Shown here piece after piece: positions 10,601-18,523 of a stretch of DNA of 64,000 nt (the stretch's first letter is position 1; every line of letters begins with the position of its first letter). Both the position numbers and the translations under genes were made by a program. Location of the stretch: the NCBI RefSeq assembly GCF_003351045.1, contig NZ_QQZY01000001.1, positions 248,001 to 312,000 of the forward strand, read 5' to 3'. The notes under the pieces are model-generated. The model saw only the letters and a program-made list of their open reading frames with translations, searched no databases and had not been told where the DNA came from. The stretch is from Gaiella occulta (GTDB lineage Bacteria; Actinomycetota; Thermoleophilia; Gaiellales; Gaiellaceae).

Positions 10601-12240
10601 ATACCGTCAGACGCGCGCTCGCGCTCGTCCTCGCAGGGCTCGCCGCCGTTCTCGTCGTCACGACGAGCCTTGCCGCGAACGGGCGCCCGGCCCCGGTGCC
10701 CGTCCTGCGAGTGCCCGGCGGTACCGACTGGGGCTACCCGCAGCCGTTCGCATACAGCCGAGGGCCAGGTCTCAGGAACGTCCTCTTCGTCTTCGACACG
10801 TTGCTCTGGAAGGACTCGACCGGGAGCGTGATTCCGTGGCTCGCGCAGAAGTGGCGGCGCTCGCCGGACGGGTTCGAGTACGTCTTCCGTCTGAACCCGC
10901 GCGCGAAGTGGCAGGACGGAGAGGCGGTGACCTCTGCGGACGTCGCGTTCACCTTCAACTACCTCATCTCGGGGCCCGGCAGCAGGGCCACCGGCCTCGT
11001 GAACTCGCTCAACGTGATCAAGGCCATCGCCACCCCCGACGCGCAGACCGTCGTGTTCCGGCTCAACCAACGCTTCGCGCCCTTCCCGATCACGATCGCC
11101 GGCCGGGTACCGATCATCCCGCAGCACATCTGGAAGGACGTCAAGGATCCGGTCAGGTTCACGGGCCCGCAGTCGCTCGTCGGCTCCGGGCCGTACAGGC
11201 TCGACCGCTACGACTCGGCCACCGGCGCCTACCGGTTCGTCGCGAACCCGAGCTTCTACCTCGGAGTGCCGGTCGTGCGGGCGATCGAGTTCGTCCCGGA
11301 GTCGAACGACATGCTGGCGCTGCAGCAGGGCATCATCGACGCGGGCGCGAACCCCTTCGAGGCGGGTGCTCCCGCGAGCGCCCTCGACGCCTTCACGAAG
11401 AATCCGCGCTTCGGCGTCCTGCGCGGCGAGGGGGAGTGGAACAGGTCGCTCTACTTCAACATGACGAAGGGATTCCCGTTCGACAAGACGGCCTTCCGGC
11501 AGGCGGTCGCCTATGCGATCAATCGCCCCGACCTCGTCAAGCGCGTGCTGCTCGGACAGGGGACGCCCGGAAGCATGGGCATCATCGCTCCCGGGAGCCG
11601 GTGGTTTGCGAAGGGGCTGCCCACGTACTCGTTCTCGCCGGCCAAGGCGAAGAGCATGCTCACGGACGTGGGGCTCGTCGACCGCGACGGCGACGGGTGG
11701 CGCGACCTGCCCAGCGGGCAGCCCTTCAAGCCGCAGCTGATCACGAGCACGTTCCAGAACCCGGCCACGGCGGAGATCGTCACGGGACAACTCCGTGACG
11801 TCGGGTTGAACGTCCAGCTCGTCTCGCTCGATCGGGCATCGGCAGACGCGGCGACGGCAGCGGGCAACTACCAGATGGCGTTGCTCGGCTTCGGCGGTCT
11901 CGGCGGCGATCCCGACTTCGTCCGCCTCCAGCTCGCCTCGAACGTCCGCTCGAGGTCGTTCACCCGGGTGTTCGGCTACAACAACCCGCGCTTCGACGAG
12001 CTTGCGTCCGCGCAGCTGGTCACGGTTCGCGCGAGCACGCGGGCGAAGTTCGTCGACGAGATGCAGCGCATCCTCGCGCAGGACGTCCCCGTGATCCAGC
12101 TCTACACCATCGATCGGCTCTGGTTCTTCCGCAAGTCGGTCTTCAGCGGTTGGTACTACACCCCCGGCGGGATCTTCGGTGGCAATCCGGAGACGTACAA
12201 CAAGCAGGCGTTCGTCATGGGCGGCAAGGTCGGAGCCTGA
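10597..12240 (+). CDS. ABC transporter substrate-binding protein, family 5 (DppA/NikA/OppA)
   Basis: A 547-residue exported binding protein. The signal peptide covers residues 1-27 (hydrophobic LALVLAGLAAVLVV, ending near SLAAN); there is no lipobox Cys. The SBP_bac_5 core is present, including LNPRAKWQDGEAVTSADVAFTF and the C-terminal domain. Without an attached lipid it may be free or held by another component. Substrate is unknown: peptides, nickel chelates and sugars all use this fold. Confidence 0.88.
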   Translation: MNTVRRALALVLAGLAAVLVVTTSLAANGRPAPVPVLRVPGGTDWGYPQPFAYSRGPGLRNVLFVFDTLLWKDSTGSVIPWLAQKWRRSPDGFEYVFRLNPRAKWQDGEAVTSADVAFTFNYLISGPGSRATGLVNSLNVIKAIATPDAQTVVFRLNQRFAPFPITIAGRVPIIPQHIWKDVKDPVRFTGPQSLVGSGPYRLDRYDSATGAYRFVANPSFYLGVPVVRAIEFVPESNDMLALQQGIIDAGANPFEAGAPASALDAFTKNPRFGVLRGEGEWNRSLYFNMTKGFPFDKTAFRQAVAYAINRPDLVKRVLLGQGTPGSMGIIAPGSRWFAKGLPTYSFSPAKAKSMLTDVGLVDRDGDGWRDLPSGQPFKPQLITSTFQNPATAEIVTGQLRDVGLNVQLVSLDRASADAATAAGNYQMALLGFGGLGGDPDFVRLQLASNVRSRSFTRVFGYNNPRFDELASAQLVTVRASTRAKFVDEMQRILAQDVPVIQLYTIDRLWFFRKSVFSGWYYTPGGIFGGNPETYNKQAFVMGGKVGA

Positions 12241-12258
12241 CGCGCAAAGGAGGAGACG

Positions 12259-12891
12259 ATGATCGAGCAACACGAGGGAGCGAGGGCGCTCGACGACGAG
12301 ACGGTGGAGCGCGTCGTCGCCTTCCACGGGCATATGTGCCCGGGGCTCGCCATGGGAATCCAGGCATCGCTGATCGCGCTGCGCGAGATCGGAGCGCACG
12401 CGATGGACGAAGAGGTCGTGGCCGCCGTCGAGACCGACATGTGCGGCGTGGACGCGATCCAGTTCCTCACCGGGTGCACGTTCGGAAAGGGCAACCTCGT
12501 CCACCGGGACTACGGCAAGAACGCGTACACGTTCTGGCGGCGCTCCGACGGCAAGGCCATTCGCATCTCGGGGCGACCGGCGGCGTGGGGGCGCGACCCG
12601 GAGCACGAGGACCTGTTCAAGAAGGTGCGTCTCGGGGCAGCGTCCGACGACGAGCGCGAGCGGTTCCAGCAGCTCCACGTCGCCCGTGCGCGGGCGATCC
12701 TCGAGACGCCGCCCGAGGAGCTCTTCGAATGGCGCGAGGTGCGGGGCGCCCCGCCGCGGCGGGCGCGCATCCACTCGTCGGTCGTGTGCGCCGACTGCGG
12801 CGAGGGGACGATGGAAATCCGGATCCGCCGCTTCCAGGGTCGTGAGCTCTGCCCGGAATGCTTCGAGGAGGCGCTCGCGAGCGGCCTCTGA
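12259..12891 (+). CDS. FmdE-like protein with C-terminal zinc ribbon
   Basis: A 210-residue protein. The N-terminal FmdE domain has the signature VVAFHGHMCPGLAMG plus DMCGVDAIQFLTGCTFGKGNL, whose Cys/His residues bind metal. The C-terminal ribbon has C-x2-C...C-x2-C (CADCGEG...CPEC). A very strong ribosome-binding site, AAAGGAGG, lies 8 bases before the ATG. FmdE was named from formylmethanofuran dehydrogenase operons, but relatives occur widely beside metal transporters and molybdo- or nickel-enzymes, with no settled biochemistry. Its position after a nickel/peptide ABC operon and before the hydrogenase island suggests metal handling; that is inference. Confidence 0.82.
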   Translation: MIEQHEGARALDDETVERVVAFHGHMCPGLAMGIQASLIALREIGAHAMDEEVVAAVETDMCGVDAIQFLTGCTFGKGNLVHRDYGKNAYTFWRRSDGKAIRISGRPAAWGRDPEHEDLFKKVRLGAASDDERERFQQLHVARARAILETPPEELFEWREVRGAPPRRARIHSSVVCADCGEGTMEIRIRRFQGRELCPECFEEALASGL

Positions 12892-13045
12892 GCCGGTGCC
12901 GCGGTGCGGCGGCGACGACGCTCCGAGCCCCTCGGCTCTCGCGAGTGTCGCGGCGCCTCCGGACTCGTCGAGGCCCCATCCGAACCGTCGATCGTTCTTG
13001 CCGAGCGTCGCGAGCCCTACGCTCCGGCCGGCCTCTCCGGCTCGC

Positions 13046-13495
13046 TCACGGGGACGTGGCCTTCCCCTCCTCGACGGGACGCGCCTGCCCTGCCTCTTCG
13101 CAACAGCGGTACAGGAAGCCGTAGAGCCACTCGCGCTTGAGAGCGCGGTCGGCGAGCCCGGCCGCCTCGATCGAGGCAAGGGCGCCGTAGTGGCGGACAT
13201 GCCCACCCGGGCCGGGAACGGTCCAGGTGATCGTCCCCGGGTCGCCCGGGTCAGGGCGGCCGAGCGGCTCGGCGTCCGCCAGCTCGCGGGCGAGCTCGCC
13301 GGCCGTGATCGGATGCAGGCGCTCCGGAAGGCCAGGCGTGGGGGCCCGGGCGGCGGCGAACGTCTCCGTCTCGGCCACGCGCCAGAGGTAGCCGCGACGA
13401 GCGATCTCGCCCGCGTCGGCGACCGGAACGGGGACGTCTCCGGGATACAACTCGCCGACCCGGGCGAGGAGACGATCGACCACCTGCTCCAGCAC
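13046..13495 (-). CDS. Hypothetical protein at the end of the hydrogenase island
   Basis: About 149 residues, not recognised. It has an amphipathic N-terminal helix (EQVVDRLLARVGELY) and a CC pair near the C-terminus (YGFLYRCCEEAG). It is the last gene of the minus-strand run PadR, HTH, CooC-like, so it is probably co-transcribed with them. The GTG at 13495 is used here. The frame stays open upstream with natural-looking sequence (SEQPRIAVRTALV) to a CTG at 13534 that overlaps the PadR stop as CTGA, so a CTG start is possible. Confidence 0.55.
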   Translation of the reverse strand: MLEQVVDRLLARVGELYPGDVPVPVADAGEIARRGYLWRVAETETFAAARAPTPGLPERLHPITAGELARELADAEPLGRPDPGDPGTITWTVPGPGGHVRHYGALASIEAAGLADRALKREWLYGFLYRCCEEAGQARPVEEGKATSP

Positions 13496-13530
13496 GAGCG
13501 CGGTGCGAACGGCGATGCGCGGCTGCTCGC

Positions 13531-13917
13531 TCAGCGCCGGGGGATCGCGGCCAGCTCGTCCGGCGCGAGGCTCGCGAACTCGCCGTAGCGGCTCAGGAAG
13601 AGACCGATCACCCCACCAGACCGGGCCATCCCCTTCGCTGCGTCGTGGAGCTCCTCCATCCCGTGCCGGGTCAGCTCGTAAATCCGGCGATCAGGGCCTT
13701 CGCTGGAGCGCTCCCAGCTCGAGTGGACAAGCCCTTCACGCTCGAGCGCTCGCAACGTCCGGTACAGCCCACCCGGATCTGCCCTCGTGAAGCCGAGCAC
13801 CCCGAGGCGCTCCAGGAGCTCGTACCCGTGGGACGGCTGCTCGCGGAGCAGGAGCAGGACGCACGGGCGCAGGAAGCTCCGCGGCACCTGTGCGATCGAG
13901 GTCTCAGTGCGAGACAT
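13531..13917 (-). CDS. PadR-family transcriptional regulator
   Basis: A 128-residue winged-helix protein with the PadR pattern: LRPCVLLLLREQPSHGYELLERL, DPGGLYRTLRALEREGLV and RRIYELTRHG. A C-terminal helix provides dimerisation. It overlaps the preceding regulator gene by 14 bases and is part of the CooC-like ATPase operon. The ligand is unknown. It could control the hydrogenase island or the ABC operon; no site is demonstrated. Confidence 0.85.
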   Translation of the reverse strand: MSRTETSIAQVPRSFLRPCVLLLLREQPSHGYELLERLGVLGFTRADPGGLYRTLRALEREGLVHSSWERSSEGPDRRIYELTRHGMEELHDAAKGMARSGGVIGLFLSRYGEFASLAPDELAAIPRR

Positions 13918-14269
13918 GTGCTCCGGCCCGCTCTTCGAGGCAGCGTGCGGCAGCCTCGGGCGAGTCGTGACACCAGCAATCGTCGTCGCACTCGCCGTGG
14001 GTGGGGCGCGTCAGGTCGGCGAACTCCTCCGCGAAGCTGCGCTTGCCCGTCTCGATGCCCTTGTCGCTCAGTGCGTAGCGGCCGTCGGCAACACTGAGGT
14101 AGCCCTCGGTCGCGAATCGCTCGAGGTACGGGCCCAGCGTCCCGGATGGAACGGCCAGGAACCGCGCGAGCTCTAACGTCGATGACGATTCGGCGAGACC
14201 TTCCGCACGCATCCAGTACATGGCCTGCAGCACCTCCTCGCGCACCCGCAGGACGTCAAGCTCGCTCAT
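13904..14269 (-). CDS. Winged-helix protein with C-terminal Cys/His metal motif
   Basis: A 121-residue protein. The N-terminal ~75 residues form a DtxR/Rrf2-like winged helix (EEVLQAMYWMRAEG...STLELARFLAVPSGTLGPYLERFATEGYLSV...YALSDKG). The tail has an H-x2-C-x3-C-x-C-H cluster (HGECDDDCWCH) followed by another Cys and a terminal H-x2-H. Such a tail looks like a metal or Fe-S sensor site. It overlaps the CooC-like gene by 14 bases, so both are translationally coupled. A nickel- or redox-responsive regulator is inferred; I do not recognise a named family. Confidence 0.7.
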   Translation of the reverse strand: MSELDVLRVREEVLQAMYWMRAEGLAESSSTLELARFLAVPSGTLGPYLERFATEGYLSVADGRYALSDKGIETGKRSFAEEFADLTRPTHGECDDDCWCHDSPEAAARCLEERAGAHVSH

Positions 14270-15032
14270 CGGCGTTCCTTCCCCCGAGGAGCCGGTCGGC
14301 GAGCTGCCCGATCGCGACGACGGCGTTCGACTCGGGGGCGAAGTCGATCGGAGCGGCGCTCGCCCGCTCGGCGCCCGGCATAGCCTCGTCGAACGGCACC
14401 ACTCCGGCCAGCTCGAGCTCGTGCTGCTCCGCGAACTCGCGGACGGCCTCGAGATCGTGGTCGTCGCGGATCTTGTTCGCCACGAGCGCGACTCGGGGCA
14501 GGCCGAGGTCGCGGCCGAGCGCCGCCATGCGGCGCCCCGTCTCGAGCGACTTGAAGTAGGGCTCGACGACGGCGAACATCACGTCGGCGTGGCGGGCCGT
14601 GCCGCGAGACAGGTGCTCCGGGGAGGCCTCCGTGTCGAGGATGCAGACGTCCTCGGCGCTCTCCGACGCCGCTCCGATAACGCTACGCACGGTAGCGTGC
14701 ATGCCGCACAGTCAGCCGGTGCCCGCATGCTGCGGATGCGCCATCACGAGCAGCGTCACCCCGTCCGGGCCGGTCGCCGAGTGGGTCGCGCAGATCTCGT
14801 CCAGTGTCTTCTTGAGGCGATCCTCGCCCGCAGTCCGGTCGAGGAGGTCGCGCGTCAAGGTCGGCAGGCTCCCCATCTGCTCGGCCGGGATCCCGAGCGT
14901 CAGAGCGAGATTCGGGTTCGAGTCGCCGTCGATGGCGAGCACGGTGTGGCCGTGCCGGGCGAGGTGCCGGCACATCGTCCCGGAGATCGAGGTCTTTCCC
15001 GACCCGCCCTTCCCTGCGATCACCAGCTTCAT
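14256..15032 (-). CDS. cooC: CooC-like nickel-insertion ATPase, selenoprotein with in-frame TGA (UxC)
   Basis: A 258-residue P-loop ATPase of the MinD/CooC class. The deviant Walker A is GKGGSGKTS (residues 7-15) and the switch motif is AIDGDSNPN; ILDTEASPEHLSRG and the C-terminal VANKI are also present. The frame contains a TGA at 14714-14712 (codon 107) between HAGTG and LCGMHA. CooC proteins have a conserved CxC here (Cys112/Cys114 in Carboxydothermus CooC1) that binds Ni/Zn at the dimer interface. Here it reads U-L-C. Coding similarity continues unbroken on both sides in the same frame, and a 7-bp perfect stem with loop CGTGC follows 13 bases downstream. With selA, selB and tRNA-Sec in this window, selenocysteine is the best reading. 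The alternative is a nonsense mutation. Confidence 0.82.
14680..14698 (-). promoter_or_regulatory. Candidate bacterial SECIS hairpin of the CooC-like gene
   Basis: Read on the minus strand, ACGCTAC-CGTGC-GTAGCGT forms a perfect 7-bp stem with a 5-base loop. The loop starts 21 bases after the TGA, within the spacing bacterial SelB needs, and has a G at loop position 2, as bSECIS elements usually do. The loop core CGTG(C) recurs in the other two candidate selenoprotein genes of this window. Confidence 0.7.
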
Positions 15033-15210
15033 GCGCGAAGTCTACGCGCCAGACACCCAGCAGCGGAAGTGCCGTCGATCTCACCCCGCCGCTCCCGAGC
15101 ACGATCGGCGCGATCGTGATCCTCTTCGGAGTGCTCACGGCGCTCCTCTGGCGGCCCCGCGGTGTGCTCTCCCGCCTCGCGTGGAGTGCCGGACGCGAAC
15201 CGCCGGCCGG

Positions 15211-16467
15211 CTAGCGAGCGCGCTGCCTGCGGGCCGGCCGTCCCGACCCCACCCTGCCGAGCAACCGTGCGAGCGCAGCGACCGCGCATGGGTCGTGTCC
15301 GGCAACGTAGTCGTCGACGAACGGGAGCGCGGTCTGCATCCCGATCGCGAGCGGTTGCCGTCCGAGGTCCGACGGTCTCGGGTTGAGCCAGACGATCCGG
15401 CGGCACTGGAGCCGAAGCGCCGCGAGCTCGTCGGCGAGCAGATCCGGGTCGCCACGGTCCCATCCGTCGCTCGCGATCACGACGATCGCGCCGCGGGCGA
15501 GACCGAGCCCGCCGTAGCGGCGGCGGAGGTCCTCGAGGGCGTGACCGATACGTGTTCCCCCGGACCAGTCCGGCACGGCCGCCTTGGCATCCTCGAGTGC
15601 CCGGGCGACGTCGTGGCCCGTGAGCGAGCCCGTCAGGCGCGTGAGTCTCGTCGCGAAGACGAACGCCTCGGTCTTGCCGCCGGCACGGACGGCGCCCTGG
15701 AGCGACGTGAGCAGGGCGCGCGAATAGCGCTCCATCGAACCCGAGACGTCGCAGAGGAACAAGAGGCGCCGTGGCTTCGGCCTGCGCGTGACGTACACGG
15801 GGCGTAGTGGCTCTCCTTCGCACGCCAGAGAGCGCTTGACCGTGCTGCGGATGTCGAGGCGGCCGCGGCGGAGATCGCCGGACGAGAGCCGTCGCGAGAG
15901 ACGCTTGGGAGTCGCGTGGCGAAGCTCCTCGGCGAGGCGGCGAGCGGCTGCGACCTCGTCGTCGCCGACCTCGAGTGGGACGTGCTCCGTCAGCACCTCG
16001 TTCGGGCTGTAGGCCGCGAGAAGACCGCGGCGGGCCTCCCGGCCTTGCTCCTCGCTCGGCGCCGTCGGGATCTCGAGCGGGCTCGCCGTCCGTGCGCCTT
16101 CCGCGTCGAGCAGCTGCGTGTGGCCTGGATCGGAGCGGAACTGGGGCAGCGATGACCCGCCGTGCTGCGGGCCCGCGACCCGGGGGTCGGTCTCGCCGTG
16201 CTCCGCGACCAGATCACCAGGGCTGTCGAGACGGGCGCCCGCCCAGAACCGCTCGAACAGCCGCTCGAACGCCGGGAGCTGCTCGCGGTTGCGGACGAAT
16301 GTCGCGCGAGTGGCCCAGTAGACGTGCTCGCGTCGCCGGAGGTCGAGCTCTGCGAGCGCGCGGGCGAGCACGAGCTCCTGGTCGACGCCGGAGGCGATCC
16401 CTTCCTCGCGAAGCGCCCGGCCGAACGCGACGACCGCGTCGGCGACGACCGCGTCAGCCGGGCGCAT
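15211..16467 (-). CDS. CoxE-like protein with von Willebrand factor A domain
   Basis: A 418-residue protein. The C-terminal VWA domain begins at LLFLCDVSGSMERYSRALL, a MIDAS DxSxS site; GGTRIGHAL and ASDGWDRGD complete the metal site. The N-terminal half is the variable CoxE-type helical region. It overlaps the AAA+ gene that precedes it by 14 bases. CoxD (MoxR-like AAA+) and CoxE (VWA) work together in maturing the Mo/Cu site of aerobic CO dehydrogenase; no CO dehydrogenase gene is in this window. Here the pair sits within hydrogenase genes and probably acts on that enzyme or a partner (inference). Confidence 0.87.
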   Translation of the reverse strand: MRPADAVVADAVVAFGRALREEGIASGVDQELVLARALAELDLRRREHVYWATRATFVRNREQLPAFERLFERFWAGARLDSPGDLVAEHGETDPRVAGPQHGGSSLPQFRSDPGHTQLLDAEGARTASPLEIPTAPSEEQGREARRGLLAAYSPNEVLTEHVPLEVGDDEVAAARRLAEELRHATPKRLSRRLSSGDLRRGRLDIRSTVKRSLACEGEPLRPVYVTRRPKPRRLLFLCDVSGSMERYSRALLTSLQGAVRAGGKTEAFVFATRLTRLTGSLTGHDVARALEDAKAAVPDWSGGTRIGHALEDLRRRYGGLGLARGAIVVIASDGWDRGDPDLLADELAALRLQCRRIVWLNPRPSDLGRQPLAIGMQTALPFVDDYVAGHDPCAVAALARLLGRVGSGRPARRQRAR

Positions 16468-17317
16468 CGCGCACGCGTGCGACGCGCTCTTCGAGGCCGT
16501 CCGCGCGGAGACGCTCGATGTCGTCTCGGGACTTGAGCAGCGCGCCGAGCGTCCGGTCCGTGGCCACGGTGTCGATCTCCTCGCGTCCGAGAGCAGCGAG
16601 CGACTGGGCCCAGTCGAGGGTCTCGCCGACGCCGGGAAGGCGATAGAGGTCGAGCCAGCGCAGCTCGTGGACGAAGCCGCACACCTGGCGCACGAGCGAC
16701 TCGGGCAGCTCGGGGAGGCGGACGCGCAGGATCTGCGTCTCGCGCTCGAGATCCGGGTGGTCGATCCAGTGGTAGAGGCAACGTCGCTTGAGCGCCTCGT
16801 GGAGGTCGCGGGTGCGGTTCGACGTGATGATCACGGCCGGCGGCCGCTCGGCGCTGACGACACCGATCTCGGGGATGGTGACCTGGAAGTCCGAGAGAAA
16901 CTCGAGCAGGAATGCCTCGAACTCGTCGTCTGCACGGTCGAGCTCGTCGATCAGCAGCACGCCTCCCGACCCATCGAGCGCCTCGAGCAGCGGCCGCCGG
17001 AGCAGGAACTCCTCGGCGTAGAGCTGGCCGCTGCCGCCGGCCCTGAGATGGAGAAGCTGCCGCGGGTAGTCCCAGTCGTAGAGAGCGTGGTGGACGTCGA
17101 TGCCCTCGTAGCACTGGAGACGGTGCAAGGGCGCACCCGCTGCGGCGGCGAGCGCCTTCGCGAGCTCGGTCTTGCCCACGCCGGGCTCGCCTTCGACGAG
17201 CAGGGGCTTGCCGAGCCGGAGCGCGAGGAAGAGAACCGTCGCGAGGCCCTCGTCGACGAGGTAGTGCTGGGCGCGCAGGGCGTCCTCGAGCGCTTCGATC
17301 GACTCAAAGCCACGCAT
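16454..17317 (-). CDS. CoxD-like MoxR-family AAA+ ATPase
   Basis: A 287-residue MoxR ATPase. Walker A is EGEPGVGKTE (about residues 42-51), Walker B is GGVLLIDELDRADDEFEAF, sensor 1 is ITSNRTRDLHEALKRR, and an arginine-finger region follows. The CYEGIDVHHALYDWDYPRQLL segment is typical of the CoxD branch of MoxR proteins. It overlaps the protease gene upstream by 14 bases and the VWA gene downstream by 14. It likely forms a chaperone pair with the VWA protein. Confidence 0.88.
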   Translation of the reverse strand: MRGFESIEALEDALRAQHYLVDEGLATVLFLALRLGKPLLVEGEPGVGKTELAKALAAAAGAPLHRLQCYEGIDVHHALYDWDYPRQLLHLRAGGSGQLYAEEFLLRRPLLEALDGSGGVLLIDELDRADDEFEAFLLEFLSDFQVTIPEIGVVSAERPPAVIITSNRTRDLHEALKRRCLYHWIDHPDLERETQILRVRLPELPESLVRQVCGFVHELRWLDLYRLPGVGETLDWAQSLAALGREEIDTVATDRTLGALLKSRDDIERLRADGLEERVARVRDAPG

Positions 17318-17756
17318 CGACGGTCTCCCGTACCCTGCGGGCCGCGAGATCGACAGCGCGTTCGACCGCCGGGGAGAGGCCTTCGCCGAGCTCGTCGACC
17401 TCGGCCGGCTGGCAGCCGACGATCACGACCCGCCGGGGCAGGATCCCGAGCCCCTTCGCCATCGAGAGCACACGCCGCGGGTTCGCGAGGTGGATGTCCG
17501 AGACGTGCTCGGGCTCGCCGATCTCGGGCTCGATCACGAAGACCGTCCCGGGCTCGGCACCCTGATCGACGGCATCGACGATCACGAGGCCCTCGTACCC
17601 ACCGAGAAGCTCCTGGACGAGGGCGATCCCGCCGATCCCCGTCTCGACGACGTCGGCGCCCTCCGGGAGCGGGCCGAGTCGCGAGACGACGACCGGCCCG
17701 AAACCGTCGTCGCGCCTGAGGATGTTCCCGACCCCGGCGACGAGGACACGTCTCAA
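17304..17756 (-). CDS. [NiFe]-hydrogenase maturation protease (HyaD/HupD family)
   Basis: About 150 residues with the peptidase M52 signature: LVAGVGNILRRDDGFGP (nickel-sensing Asp after GN), then VVETGIGGIALVQELLGGYEGLVIVDAVD, and a downstream HLANPRRV histidine. This enzyme would clip the 26-residue tail after DPCMPCTTH of the large subunit once nickel is in place. The start is a TTG at 17756 that overlaps the stop of the NifU-Rieske gene (TTGA); no closer ATG or GTG exists. Confidence 0.88.
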   Translation of the reverse strand: MRRVLVAGVGNILRRDDGFGPVVVSRLGPLPEGADVVETGIGGIALVQELLGGYEGLVIVDAVDQGAEPGTVFVIEPEIGEPEHVSDIHLANPRRVLSMAKGLGILPRRVVIVGCQPAEVDELGEGLSPAVERAVDLAARRVRETVDAWL

Positions 17757-18523
17757 GCGACGTTCACTGCGACGCGGACAACGCCGTCCTCGATCGCGAC
17801 CGGCACGACCGCGAGCCCGGGCTCGCTCTGGTCGTCCACGCGCTTGCCGGTACGCGCGTCGAACGCGCAGTTGTGCCACGGGCAGACGAGAACGGCTTCC
17901 GTGAGGCGACCCCCTTCGAGCGGGAGGCCGTCGACCGGACAACCGTTGCGAAATGCGTAGATCTCGCCCTGAACGTTGGCCAGCAGGATCGCCAGGCCGT
18001 CCAGCGACAGCGGCCGGAGCTCTCCCGGAGCGAGATCCTCCGCGGCACCGGCCTCGACGAAGACCGGCCGTCGCAGCGACGCTATCTGGAGCAGCTGTCC
18101 GTCGGGCTCGTGCGCGACGATCTCCCGGAACGACGGATAGTGCTCGCGGAGAACCTCCTCGACCCCGCGTCTGAGCGTCATCGCGGAGCCGGAGCACCCG
18201 TGACAGGCCCCGGTGAGCCGCAGGTGGACGACGCCGTCCTCCACGTCGAGCAACTCCAGTTCGCCGTCGTGTGAGTGGATATACGGCCGCACGAGGTCGA
18301 GGGCCTCTTCCACCTGGAGCCGCTCGTCGAGTGCGGCGAGGTCGTACATGGCGAGCAGCGCGCGGGCAACCGGGTGCTCCAGGTCGCCCGCGACGATCAG
18401 CTCGAGCCCAGGTCGATGGATTGCGTCGATCAGCTGCAGCAGGTGGAGCGCCCGCTCGTCACCCTCGCGCTCGAGGGTTTCGACGAGGGTGTCGAGCTCG
18501 GCTATGGCGCAGTCGAAGTCCAT
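17753..18523 (-). CDS. NifU C-terminal-domain/Rieske-like fusion protein
   Basis: A 256-residue protein. Residues ~1-75 form a helical region. Residues ~78-130 are a NifU-type domain with the Fe-S scaffold motif GACHGCSGSAMTL. The C-terminal ~100 residues form a Rieske-type fold with CPWHNCAFD as second ligand pair. The first ligand box reads NGCPVDGLPLEGG, where the usual C-x-H has Val at the His position, so one canonical [2Fe-2S] ligand is absent. Fusions of this type accompany actinobacterial group-1h hydrogenases. A role in Fe-S supply or electron transfer from the small subunit is inferred. Confidence 0.82.
   Translation of the reverse strand: MDFDCAIAELDTLVETLEREGDERALHLLQLIDAIHRPGLELIVAGDLEHPVARALLAMYDLAALDERLQVEEALDLVRPYIHSHDGELELLDVEDGVVHLRLTGACHGCSGSAMTLRRGVEEVLREHYPSFREIVAHEPDGQLLQIASLRRPVFVEAGAAEDLAPGELRPLSLDGLAILLANVQGEIYAFRNGCPVDGLPLEGGRLTEAVLVCPWHNCAFDARTGKRVDDQSEPGLAVVPVAIEDGVVRVAVNVA

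Noticed and set aside
15033-15214. Small plus-strand membrane protein (STIGAIVILFGVLTALLWRPRG)
   Set aside because: No start codon or ribosome-binding site, and the frame lies over the CooC-like promoter; at most a permease remnant.
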